Source: Chitinophaga sp. Ak27 (GTDB lineage Bacteria; Bacteroidota; Bacteroidia; Chitinophagales; Chitinophagaceae). Taken from it: 64,000 bases of DNA. The stretch is from assembly GCF_012726295.1 (NCBI RefSeq), contig NZ_JABAOB010000001.1:372001-436000 (forward strand). Reading direction: 5' to 3'. The notes beneath the pieces are model-generated. The model worked only from the letters and a program-made list of their open reading frames with translations. It did not search any database and was not told the origin of the DNA. A program made the translations under genes and the position numbers. Below, piece after piece: positions 29,158 through 39,600 of the stretch. The number at the start of each line of letters is the position of its first letter. Position 1 is the stretch's first letter.

Positions 29158-32100
29158 ATGGTCCTGTACCCTGTCAAGCACTCATTTGTTGCCTCCTTTT
29201 TTGCGTGTTTATGTGTGTGTTTATGTTTAGCTATTTCGGCAAAAGGACAACAAAAGGCTGATTTTGCCGCTTCGGTAACAAGCGACTGCGAGTCGGTGAT
29301 TACAACTTTCACTGATCAGTCCACCGGCAGCCCTGTGGCCTGGCAATGGGATTTCGGCAACGGCAATACCGCTACCAAACAAAATCCTGCCGCCACCTAT
29401 GTACAAACAGGCAATTATACCGTGACCCTGAAAGTAACCTACGCCGATGGCAGCACCCAAACCGTAACAAAAGCAGACTATATTCATGTAAGGTCCAAGC
29501 CTAAAGTAGATTTTGTAGTTTCCGCCAATAAAGGCTGCGCACCATTCGCCACCTCTTTCACCGATAAGTCGCAACCCGGCGATGGTACTCTCCAGAGCTT
29601 CAGCTGGGATTTCGGGGATGGCGGCGTGGCATTGAATGCCGGCAGCACTGCCAATTACACTTATACCGTACCGGGCATTTATAATGTTATCCTGACGGTA
29701 ACTAACAGCTATGGATGTACGAACTTTAAAACAATGGAAAAGGCTGTTGACGTAGCACCAGCTATCCAGGCTGATTTTACGGTAACGGATAAAATGCTTT
29801 GTAAAGCTCCCGTGGATGTACTGTTTCAAAATACGTCTACCGGCCCGGGCACCCTTTCCTATAAATGGGAATTTGATGATGGCAGTACCAGCACCCTCAA
29901 AGACCTGGGGAAGCATACCTTTACCACCAAAGGCACTCACCAGATTAAATTAACGGTAACGAACGAACGGGGTTGCACAGGCACCAAAACGGTCAACGAT
30001 ATCAACGTAGCCAACTACGCTACCACGCTGACCGTTCCTACGCTGGCCTGTAGCGGTCAAAGCAGTGACTACAGAGCCGTTTTTTCGCCTGTTCAACCCC
30101 AAAGTACCATATGGGAGTTTAACGGCTCTCCTTACTGGTCTAATGCTGACTACGCCACCTATTACAACGGCGCTGCCGGTCCCCTCACGGTGAAGGTTAC
30201 CGCCCAGTATGGCAACTGTACCGATGTGGTGACAAAAACGGTGGATGTAAAACAAAGTCCCACAATACAACCTGTTACCGACAATAAGCTCATCTGCAAT
30301 GTGCCGGCCACCGTAGATTTCAAGGCAAACAGCACCGGCGCCATCGCCTGGAAGTGGGACTTTAATGATGGCGGTACTGCCACTACCGCAGATGCTACCC
30401 ACGTATATAACCAGGAAGGTTACTTCGACGTGACACTGCTGGCCACCAGTAAAGACGGATGTAGCATCAGCAACAGCTTGCGGCTGGACATCCGCAAAAC
30501 AGAAGTCCGTATCTACGCAGCGATGACCAATGGTTGCGAAAACCTGTCTACCAACTTTTATGCATATACCAGCACCGGCGACGAGGTAAAGACCTATTTA
30601 TGGCATTTCGGAGACGGCACTACCTCTACCGAAGCTACGCCCACGCACGAATATGCCAAGGCTGGGTTTTACACTATTTCGATGGACTATGTTACCGCCA
30701 ATGGCTGTAGCGGAACGGCCTACCTGACCGATAAAGTGGCTGTTTATAAAAAGCCTGCCCCCGATTTCAGCTCTCCGGATGCCCCGGAAGTTTGCGGAAA
30801 TACCCCTGCTACCTTTATCAATAAATCAGATGTAGGTACCGACTGGTACTGGGAATTTGGTGATGGCGGATATGCTTCCGGCAACACCGTTACCCATAGT
30901 TATTCTGAACCTGGCACCTACGATGTGACCCTGGTAGTAAGCAATGAAACCTGCCATAACAGGATTACCAAAAAGGCTTACATCACCGCGGTAAACCCGT
31001 TCCCCCGGTTCGATATCAACCCGGTTGACTGTTCAAAACGTACTACCGTTAGCGTTACCGAGCATTCTTTGGGCGCCACCAGCTGGAAATGGAGCTGGGG
31101 CGACGGCAAAGAGACCAGCTACACCACGCACAGCGATATCGTAACCCATCAATATGATAAAAGCGGTACCTATACCATACAGCTCACTACCTCCGATGGA
31201 CATTGTACCACGCATACCAGTCATACCGTTACCATCATTGCTCTTTCCCCGGTGGTGATAACCACCAATAAAACAACCCTGTGCAGCAATGAAAATGTGG
31301 TGGCCAGTATCGTATCTGAAGATGCCAGCATTCACGACTCCTATTATCCTGCCCGCTGGGAACTGGACGGTGGCGGTGGTTATGGATACTATGATTACAA
31401 AACATATACCTACAGCGGGCTTGCCCCCGGCAAACACGTGATAGGTCTTCAAATTGTGGACAAGGTAGGATGTTACCATCCCAGCAATGATATTGAGATC
31501 AATGTAAAAGGGCCTATCGCCGGTTATCATCTCCCCGGACAAATTCAATGCAGGGGAACAGAAGTAACCTTTACAGACAATACAGATGTTAGCCATAGTA
31601 GTGGGATTAAAAAGTGGGATTGGAACTGGGGAGATAACACGCCCGTTCAATCCTTTACCAGCGGGCCATTTAAACATACCTACCAACAGGCCGGCAGTTA
31701 TTTTGTGCCTTCCGTTACTGTCACAGATAAGGATGGTTGCGTGAACACCTATAACCAGCAATATTTACAGGTAAATGGACCCAATGCTGATTTCTCTGCC
31801 GACTACTACCTTATCAAGCCGGGCGATTATGTGAATTTATATAACTCCTCTACTGAAACTGGCGGTACTATTGTGAGTTATAAATGGGACCTGGGCGACG
31901 GCACCACCAGTAATGAAGCCTATTATTTTTCCCACCAGTATCCGAATAAAGGTATTTACCCTGTAAAGCTGCAGTTGACCGATGACAACGGGTGTACAGA
32001 TGAAAAGACAAAGAGTATCAAAGTATCTGCTGTGGCTGCGGGATTCACTTATACCTCTTCGTTTGTAAATGGCAGCAGCTGTGCGCCTATGCTGTTTCGT

Positions 32101-34044
32101 TTTACCAACACCTCTACCAACTTCAGCTCCTGTGAATGGGATTTTGGAGATGGCGCCATTTCTGATCAGGTATCTCCCAATCACACCTATGTGGAAGCGG
32201 GCCATTATAAAGTAACGCTGAAAGTGAAGGGAGATGCAGACACCGAAGACGAATACAGCGAAGTAATGGTAGTAAAAGGCCCTTACGCCACTATTCAAAC
32301 CAGTGCCGAAGGAGGATGCCTGGAAAAGGAAATTCTATTTACGATTAAGCCGGAAAACGCTACTACCTTCAGCTGGGACTTTGCTGACGGTAATGTAGAA
32401 CAGACCACCGAGCTGGAAATAAAACACCATTTCACTGCACCCGGTATATACAAGCCCCGGTTGATATTGAAAGATGATGCCGGCTGTAAAGGCAGTGCCT
32501 TGCTGGATCATCCTATTGTGATTGACCAGCTGGATATTAAGTTGCATCCGACGCCGGATAAAATATGCGACCAGGGTACGCTTACCTTCGCACCTGTGTT
32601 CAACAGTTACTCCGTGGAAGATCTGAAGATCCCGCCCACTTTCACCTGGACTTACGATGCATCGCTGACGCCTAAAAATATTACTACCACCACGCCGGAG
32701 TTTTACCTGGATAAACCCGGCACCTATAAATTCGGCATGATCGCCAGTACCAAATATGGCTGCGCTCAAACCGTGGATGTACCTGTAAACGTGTATCCCA
32801 AACCGTTAGCCGCCATATCTGGCCCGGACCAGGTATGTAAAGATGTGCAGATCAGTTTCAGTGGCAGCGTTACCAAGGCTACGGATGTAACCTGGGCCTG
32901 GGAGCTGGGAAACGGCCATACGAGCAGCTTACAGCAACCTGTTGCCCAGTTGTACGATCAGCCTGGCGCAGCTTCCATAGCGCTCACCGTTACCAGTGCC
33001 GAAGGCTGTGCTGACCACATTGTGCATTCATTGCAGGTATTGGCCTTACCTGATATCAAAGCAAGTACGCCTTCACCATTTGTATGCTTGGGCAATACTA
33101 CCCAACTGCATGCAGGCGGCGGCAGCACTTATGAATGGACACCTGCGCTGGGACTAGACCATGCCAATATCGCTGAACCAAAGGCCACCCCTATGACGAC
33201 CACCACCTACGAGGTAAAGGTGACGGACAACAACGGTTGTGTGAACACGGACAAAGTGGATTTACGGGTAGTACAACCTTTTAAAATACTGGCTACTCCC
33301 GATACCGTACTATGCCTGGGGGATAAGCTTCCGTTGTGGGCTACGGGGGCAGACTATTATAAGTGGCAGGGCGCCGGTATCAGTCAATCGACCAACGCCG
33401 CGCCAATGGCTACTATAACAGCCACAGGCAACTATCCTTACGAAGTAACCGGTTATGATAAAGAGGGCTGTTTCTCCGACCATACTTCCCTGACAGTAGC
33501 GGTGCATCCCAGTCCTACTGTGAGTGTGGGGCCCGACCGGGAAATAATGGCAGGCATCCCGGTATATCTCCGGAGTGTTACCAGCAATGATGTGGTGAGC
33601 TGGCGATGGTCGCCGGCAGATGGGGTGGATTGCCCTACCTGTGCGCAAGTGCAGGTGCTGCCCAACCTTACCACCCGTTACCAGCTGGAGGTAACCAACC
33701 GCTATGGCTGCAAAGCCAGCGACGACGCAACGATTCACCTGTTGTGTAATCAGAGCGCCATCTACATGCCGAATGCCTTTACGCCTAACCAGGATGGCCG
33801 GAATGAATTTATATATCCCAAAGGGAAAGGCGTGAAAGAAGTAGCCTGGCTGCGTATTTACGATCGCTGGGGTACGCTGGTATTTGAGAACCATCACTTT
33901 CCGGTGAATGTACCTACTGCTGGCTGGGATGGGCGCCGGGGCAGCAACAGGGCGCCGATAGGTACCTATGTTTTCTTTATGCAAACCGTTTGTGAAAACG
34001 GGGAAACATTTGAATTCAAAGGCAATATTACCCTGATCAAATAG
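29158..34044 (+). CDS. Giant secreted PKD-repeat protein with type IX secretion (type B) tail
   Basis: 1628 residues. Signal peptide (about 1-30) followed by an almost continuous array of PKD-type beta domains, recognisable from the recurring W-(D/E)-F-G-D-G, H-x-Y and G-x-Y-x-V-x-L pattern, each about 80-90 residues with paired cysteines between units. The last 95 residues form a CHU_C/gliding-motility-type domain: PNAFTPNQDGRNE, RIYDRWG, WDGRR and GTYVF are the standard type B sorting landmarks. It should be exported by the type IX system and act as a surface adhesin, gliding or polysaccharide-binding protein; which one is not visible. No helper protein lies beside it. Confidence 0.9.
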   Translation: MVLYPVKHSFVASFFACLCVCLCLAISAKGQQKADFAASVTSDCESVITTFTDQSTGSPVAWQWDFGNGNTATKQNPAATYVQTGNYTVTLKVTYADGSTQTVTKADYIHVRSKPKVDFVVSANKGCAPFATSFTDKSQPGDGTLQSFSWDFGDGGVALNAGSTANYTYTVPGIYNVILTVTNSYGCTNFKTMEKAVDVAPAIQADFTVTDKMLCKAPVDVLFQNTSTGPGTLSYKWEFDDGSTSTLKDLGKHTFTTKGTHQIKLTVTNERGCTGTKTVNDINVANYATTLTVPTLACSGQSSDYRAVFSPVQPQSTIWEFNGSPYWSNADYATYYNGAAGPLTVKVTAQYGNCTDVVTKTVDVKQSPTIQPVTDNKLICNVPATVDFKANSTGAIAWKWDFNDGGTATTADATHVYNQEGYFDVTLLATSKDGCSISNSLRLDIRKTEVRIYAAMTNGCENLSTNFYAYTSTGDEVKTYLWHFGDGTTSTEATPTHEYAKAGFYTISMDYVTANGCSGTAYLTDKVAVYKKPAPDFSSPDAPEVCGNTPATFINKSDVGTDWYWEFGDGGYASGNTVTHSYSEPGTYDVTLVVSNETCHNRITKKAYITAVNPFPRFDINPVDCSKRTTVSVTEHSLGATSWKWSWGDGKETSYTTHSDIVTHQYDKSGTYTIQLTTSDGHCTTHTSHTVTIIALSPVVITTNKTTLCSNENVVASIVSEDASIHDSYYPARWELDGGGGYGYYDYKTYTYSGLAPGKHVIGLQIVDKVGCYHPSNDIEINVKGPIAGYHLPGQIQCRGTEVTFTDNTDVSHSSGIKKWDWNWGDNTPVQSFTSGPFKHTYQQAGSYFVPSVTVTDKDGCVNTYNQQYLQVNGPNADFSADYYLIKPGDYVNLYNSSTETGGTIVSYKWDLGDGTTSNEAYYFSHQYPNKGIYPVKLQLTDDNGCTDEKTKSIKVSAVAAGFTYTSSFVNGSSCAPMLFRFTNTSTNFSSCEWDFGDGAISDQVSPNHTYVEAGHYKVTLKVKGDADTEDEYSEVMVVKGPYATIQTSAEGGCLEKEILFTIKPENATTFSWDFADGNVEQTTELEIKHHFTAPGIYKPRLILKDDAGCKGSALLDHPIVIDQLDIKLHPTPDKICDQGTLTFAPVFNSYSVEDLKIPPTFTWTYDASLTPKNITTTTPEFYLDKPGTYKFGMIASTKYGCAQTVDVPVNVYPKPLAAISGPDQVCKDVQISFSGSVTKATDVTWAWELGNGHTSSLQQPVAQLYDQPGAASIALTVTSAEGCADHIVHSLQVLALPDIKASTPSPFVCLGNTTQLHAGGGSTYEWTPALGLDHANIAEPKATPMTTTTYEVKVTDNNGCVNTDKVDLRVVQPFKILATPDTVLCLGDKLPLWATGADYYKWQGAGISQSTNAAPMATITATGNYPYEVTGYDKEGCFSDHTSLTVAVHPSPTVSVGPDREIMAGIPVYLRSVTSNDVVSWRWSPADGVDCPTCAQVQVLPNLTTRYQLEVTNRYGCKASDDATIHLLCNQSAIYMPNAFTPNQDGRNEFIYPKGKGVKEVAWLRIYDRWGTLVFENHHFPVNVPTAGWDGRRGSNRAPIGTYVFFMQTVCENGETFEFKGNITLIK

Positions 34045-34121
34045 TTTAACGGGGGAAGGTAAGCCATGCTGCTGATCAACCGTGGCTTTCATGGGGTCAA
34101 CGAGTATCCATTTAACTGGTA

Positions 34122-34850
34122 ATGTACATGCAAGATCACCACTTTTCTACTTATGCCGCCGGGCTGGACACAGCCGGGTTTACAATTATACCCGATGTAT
34201 TTTCTGCTGCTGCAGTTGATGCCATGCTGGCTATTATCGTCGGCGTCGAGCAGGCGGGCCCTAATTTCAGAAGAACAGCCGACCTGTTTGCCATCCGTAA
34301 TTTTCTACGGGAAGTGCCGGCCATCGCGACGCAGGTATTTTCTCCTGCCTTACAACAGCTCGTGCGACAATTATTTGGCGAAGATTATTTCCTGGTAAAA
34401 TCTATTTATTTCGATAAATCCGGCGAGTCGAATTGGTTAGTAGCCTGGCACCAGGATTTAACCATTTCCGTAGCAGAAAAATCACCGGCGCCGGGGTATG
34501 AGCGTTGGTCCGTAAAGCACGACCAGTATGCCGTTCAGCCTCCTGGGGATATTTTGGAAAGCAATTACACCATACGTATTCACCTCGATGATACCGATGA
34601 GCATAACGGGGCATTAAAAGTACTGCCCGGCACTCACCGCAAGGGGATATACCGGGCAGATAGTTTAGATTTTGGTACAACGCCGGAGGTATGCTGCACC
34701 GTTAAAAAAGGGGGTGTAATGATTATGCGGCCTTTGTTGATGCATGCCTCCGGGCGCAGCAGCAATGGGCATAACCGGCGGGTGATCCATCTTGAATTCA
34801 GCAACCGTACCCTGGCCGGTGGGCTACAATGGGCAGAACGGCCGGCCTAA
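34122..34850 (+). CDS. Phytanoyl-CoA dioxygenase (PhyH) family protein
   Basis: 242 residues, Fe(II)/2-oxoglutarate oxygenase fold. WHQD (about 108-111) supplies the HxD pair, MHASGRS (about 206-212) the distal His, and R in NRRVIH the 2-oxoglutarate carboxylate anchor; HNGALKVLPGTHRKG is the typical PhyH segment. Substrate unknown; bacterial members hydroxylate amino acids, lipids or secondary metabolites. Two starts (codons 1 and 3) are possible. Its end overlaps the SusD gene's end by 4 bases. Confidence 0.88.
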   Translation: MYMQDHHFSTYAAGLDTAGFTIIPDVFSAAAVDAMLAIIVGVEQAGPNFRRTADLFAIRNFLREVPAIATQVFSPALQQLVRQLFGEDYFLVKSIYFDKSGESNWLVAWHQDLTISVAEKSPAPGYERWSVKHDQYAVQPPGDILESNYTIRIHLDDTDEHNGALKVLPGTHRKGIYRADSLDFGTTPEVCCTVKKGGVMIMRPLLMHASGRSSNGHNRRVIHLEFSNRTLAGGLQWAERPA

Positions 34851-36661
34851 TAACCATCATTTTGTTTTAATGTGGCGCTACCACCTTTTACGCTAAGGTC
34901 TATCTGCCTTTGCGGAATTGGGTATCTTACATTTTTGGGCGCAAAGCTACCGGTAGCAATGTCTGTCGTGATCGTTTTTTCATACGTAAAATAGCGGGTA
35001 AGCTCTGTTTGCGCGATGCCCCAGCGCACCAGGTCGAAATAGCGATGTCCTTCCATGGCCAGTTCCAGCTTACGTTCAAATCGTATTGCCTTCATGGCCC
35101 AGGCTTGTCCGCCGGCGCTGAATTTACCGGCTGGCCAGGCGCCGATTTTATAATTGGCTGCCGGGGTGTTGGTATATCCGGCCATCGGATGATCCGGATC
35201 GATATAGGTTTTCACCCAGCCTACCGGGTTGGCAGCTCTTCCTCTCACTGCATTTACATGATCCTGTGCGATGTCGAGGCTACCGGCCATAGCCTGGCAT
35301 TCGGCCGCCATCAGCAATACATCCGAAAAGCGGATGAGCACATAGTTGATAGCATTTCCCGGCGCCCAGCCGTTGCCGTCGTAGTATTTATCCTGGGTGG
35401 CCTGCATATATACATTCTTGATGGCGGCATAAGGACCGGCAGATTGCTGGTTACGTACCCAGTCATTACCCGGATGATTGCCCCAGTCCAGGAAGGGAAT
35501 ACCCCGGCGCCCTACGGTCCAGTCGAGCCGTGGGTCCAGGTTTCCGGCATCTGGTGTAAATGGCTCATTGCTTCCAATGGCCATATCATTTTTCACCGGA
35601 TGCTGATTAAAATCATCCAGGTAGGGCAAACCATTCGGGTCTGTGCGGAAGGAGTTGACCAGGTCTTGTGATGGCTGGTAAAAACCACAGCAGCTAAATG
35701 GGCCATTATAAGGGTAATTCAGCATTTCTCCCTGGTTAGCATTACCTGTGCCTCCGGAGCCATCGTTAGCGCTGTATTGGATCGAAAAAACGGCTTCGCT
35801 GTTATTTTCTGTGAAAGCATCGAAGTTGTCGTGGAACTTTGTCACCAGCGCAAACTTCGTCCCTTTAGCTGTGACGCCGTTGGCAATTACATCTTCAAAA
35901 ATAGGCATGGCTTCCGCATATTTTTTCTCATAGAGATAGGTTTTGGCCAGGTAGGCTTTAGCGGCCCAGTTGTTGGCGCGACCTATCACATCCTGTATTT
36001 CGTTGAGATTATCGGCGGCAAATTTGAAGTCAGCTTCAATCATAGGCCAGATATCTTTATCATTGGGTACCTTATAATCATCCACATGGAGCTGGGAATA
36101 GCTGGCGGAGTTTTCATCTACCCAGGGCACATGATCAAACATTTTTTTCAGATCGGAATAAAAATGTCCGCGTAAAAAACGGGCTTCTGCTGCCAGTTCC
36201 TTCTTTTCATCGGCAGTCATATCGGTCACATTATTGAGCACATGCAGCACGAAATTGCAACGGCGTACGCCTTCATAATCTACCCGCCATTTGTCGTTGA
36301 AGAAACCATTGGTAGCATTGCCTACGAAAGTAGCAATCTGCAGGATGGCCGATGCATCGCCGGGGTCGCTGCCTTTATGGGCATCCCCGCCGCATACGCT
36401 GCCATAGATCCAGTTGTCGGGCGATACTGCATAGCCGCTACCTCCGGAGAGGTTGACCATATCACCATCTTTAAAATCCTGTCCGTCGAGGGCTCCGTAG
36501 GCGCCTATCAACAGGGTATTTACGCCTTTTTTATTGGTAAGGGCAGCTTCTTCCAGGGAGGATTGCGGCGTGCGTTGCAGGAAGCTCTTGCTGCATCCCG
36601 GCGCCAGGAGAGTAACCATAGCTGCGCCCAATACTATATGATAAAATGATTTCATGATCAT
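34847..36661 (-). CDS. SusD/RagB family nutrient-binding lipoprotein
   Basis: 604 residues. Lipoprotein signal with the lipobox LLAPGC, Cys near residue 23. SusD-type N-terminal TPR region (LLIGAYGALDG, RRCNFVLHVL, EARFLRGHFYSDL) and C-terminal RagB/SusD domain ending in RYPIPQRQIDL. It sits on the cell surface as the lid of the SusC channel and captures the substrate. The long loop region with many Asn/Gly is normal. Starts 21 bases after SusC. The substrate cannot be deduced: no glycoside hydrolase or protease follows. Confidence 0.93.
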   Translation of the reverse strand: MIMKSFYHIVLGAAMVTLLAPGCSKSFLQRTPQSSLEEAALTNKKGVNTLLIGAYGALDGQDFKDGDMVNLSGGSGYAVSPDNWIYGSVCGGDAHKGSDPGDASAILQIATFVGNATNGFFNDKWRVDYEGVRRCNFVLHVLNNVTDMTADEKKELAAEARFLRGHFYSDLKKMFDHVPWVDENSASYSQLHVDDYKVPNDKDIWPMIEADFKFAADNLNEIQDVIGRANNWAAKAYLAKTYLYEKKYAEAMPIFEDVIANGVTAKGTKFALVTKFHDNFDAFTENNSEAVFSIQYSANDGSGGTGNANQGEMLNYPYNGPFSCCGFYQPSQDLVNSFRTDPNGLPYLDDFNQHPVKNDMAIGSNEPFTPDAGNLDPRLDWTVGRRGIPFLDWGNHPGNDWVRNQQSAGPYAAIKNVYMQATQDKYYDGNGWAPGNAINYVLIRFSDVLLMAAECQAMAGSLDIAQDHVNAVRGRAANPVGWVKTYIDPDHPMAGYTNTPAANYKIGAWPAGKFSAGGQAWAMKAIRFERKLELAMEGHRYFDLVRWGIAQTELTRYFTYEKTITTDIATGSFAPKNVRYPIPQRQIDLSVKGGSATLKQNDGY

Positions 36662-36682
36662 ACTTTTTTAAATCAGCAAAGT

Positions 36683-39600
36683 TTAGAATCCCAGGTTCAG
36701 GCCAACGAGAAACTGGCGTTGGTTGGGATAAGCGCCTTCATCTACGCCGAAGTCGGTAATGTTGCTACCGCCGATTTCGGGGTCTAGTCCGGAATATTTT
36801 GTGATGGTAAACAGGTTGGCGGCCTGTAGATATACCCGCAGTTTCTCTACGTGCAGGCGGGTGAGCATACCTGCCGGCAGTGTGTATCCCAGCTGCATAT
36901 TCTTACAGCGCAGGTAAGCGCCGTTTTCCACCATATAGGAGTTGGGAACGTTTTGTGTGCTGGTAGATCCGTCTCTTTCCTGGATGGGCGCCGTAGCATT
37001 ATGATGGTCAGGACGCCAGGAATCGTACAGGGCTGTTTTGCTTTTTGCACTTTCAAAAGAGGGATAGAAATCACGCCACCAGCGTACGTTGTTCCATATC
37101 TGGTTGCCATGTGTTCCAAAAAAGAACATGCTGAAGTCGAATCCTTTGTACACTACGCCGATGTTGATACCATAGGAGAAATCGGGATTGGGATTACCGA
37201 GGAAAGTACGGTCATCGGGAGTGATGATACCATCGCCATTTACATCGGCATAGCGGAAGCGGCCCAGCCCCTCTCCTTCCTGGTAGGTAGCCTGGGGATC
37301 GCTGGTTGCTTTCCGGGCTTGCTCATCTGCCGCCGTTAACGCTGCCTGGTCATTCCAGAAGCCCACTATTTTGTACCCGAAGAAAGAAGATACCGGTTGA
37401 CCAACAGCATTGCGGATAATATTGCTGCCATCGAAACGGCGGCCATCACTATCGAAATAATCAACGCCATCGGCGATTTTGCTGATTTTATTCTTATAGG
37501 TGGTGAAGGTACCGGTTACATGAAACTGCAATTTTTTATTGATAGTTTTATGCCAGCCTGCCGATAGGTCGATGCCTTCATTTTTCATGCGGGCGATGTT
37601 GACAAAGGGCTGTGCCGAAGTACCCGCCAGTCCTGGTAATTCGGGATTATACAACAGGTCTTTGATGTCTTTGCGATAATAGTCTATTGAGAAATCAAAT
37701 TGTCCGTTGAACAAGCTTGCATCTATTCCCACATTGGCGTTGATATCACTCTCCCATTTAGCATCCGGGTTACCGATCTGGTTACCGGCAAAACCGGCAG
37801 TGAGCCCATTATTGACGCCGACCAGGTCATAGTAGGAAGAGCTACGTTTGCCGCCATAGAGAAAATAGCCGTTGTTGACGCCGAGATTGAGCTGGTTACC
37901 CATGATCCCCCATCCACCACGAAGCTTCAAATCAGTGATCCAGGTGACTGGTTTCATGAATTCTTCCTGTGAGATGCGCCATCCTGCTGATATAGCGGGG
38001 AAAGTACCCCATGGGTTATTCAGGAATTTGGAGGAGCCATCGCGGCGAACGGTGGCACTCAGGAGGTATTTATCTCTATAGGCATAATCTACCCTGGCCA
38101 GCAGGGAAAAAAGGCCTTCTTCCTGCCGGGTGCTGTAATTCGTTTGCACGCCGGTGCCGGTAGTCAGATCGGGGAAATAAGGCGCAAAAGTGAAATAATC
38201 CTTAGTAGTACCGCCTACACTGCGATTGCGGCTATCGAAAGCTTCTGTGCCGGCAATGATTTTCAGGTCGTGCGTATTATGAAACGTTTGGTGATAAGTC
38301 AATGTGTTGGTCCAGGTCCAGGAATGTGCATTGGTAGATCCTTCTGTATAGGAGTTGCTGGTACTGTTCTCCTTGTTTTCATACTGCGGGTAGGTAAAGG
38401 AATGCGACCAGCCGGAAGACACTTCTCCGCCGAAGCTGGTGCGGAATGTCAGGTATTTCAGAAAGTCTACTTCTCCATATACATTTCCAAACAGGCGGCT
38501 GTTAAACCCTTTGTTGTTGCGGGTGCGGGCCTGCATAGCTACCGGGTTGAAGGCATCGCCCAGGGCGTCGCCGGCAGAACCGGCATAGTTGCCTTTGATA
38601 TCGTATACCGGTATAATGCTTTGTTCGCGCATGGCGTGACCGATAGCGGCATCGGCGGAGTTGACCTCCACCGAAGGGTTTTCAGACATGGCGAAGGCCA
38701 GGTTTTCTCCAACCCTGATATGGTCGCTGACATTATACTGGGTGTTGGATCGTACGGTATATCTCTTCAGGTAGGTATTGATTAAAGTACCTTGTTGATT
38801 AAAATAGTTGAGGGAGAAGAGATAGTTGCCTTTATCGCCCCCTCCGCTCACGGCAATGTTATGGCTGGTAATGGGCGCCGGGCGGAATACTTCGTGGTAC
38901 CAGTCCGTACCTGCTTTGTTGGCTTTTGCAATCTGGTAAAAATTACCGTAGTCGGTAAGGTCAGTGTAATCGGGGTTCAGATAATATTTGGATGGATCTA
39001 CAGCCGGATCTCCTTCCATTTTGCCGGAGGGTAATATATAATCCGGGATTACCGGTGTAGTGCCGTGGCCGTACTGATCGGTGCCGGGGTCGGCGCCTGA
39101 ATTTTTGTAGGCCAGCCAGCGGAGATTGGCTTGTTCCTGTGGATTGAGGGTATTCCATACATTCCCGTGTTTGGGAGATTGGCGGCCATAGTAGCCATCG
39201 TAGGCTACCTTTACCTTTCCGCTGCCGCGACGGGTGGTGATGATAATGACGCCATTGGAAGCACGGGCGCCGTAGATAGAGGCCGCCCCGGCATCTTTCA
39301 ATACCTGCAGGCTGGCCACATCATTGGGATTGAGATCGGAGATATCAGTGGTGGGTACGCCGTCGACCACGTATAATGGTGAATTGGCGCCAAAGGTGTT
39401 TACCCCGCGGATACGGATCTGTGGCGCTTCGCCGGGTTGCCCTGAGCCTATCACCGTCACGCCGGAAGCTTGTCCCTGCAGCTGCTCCGTTACCTGGGCC
39501 GAGGGCTGCTTAATGAGGTTATCGATATTTACTACCGCCACGGATCCGGTGAGATCTTTTTTCTTCTGGGTGGTATAGCCGGTTACTACGATTTCATTGA

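Noticed and set aside
29227..34092. Several long minus-strand open frames across the PKD gene
   Set aside because: Antisense frames kept open by the repetitive Thr/Gly/Asp codon use of the PKD repeats; no independent coding signal.
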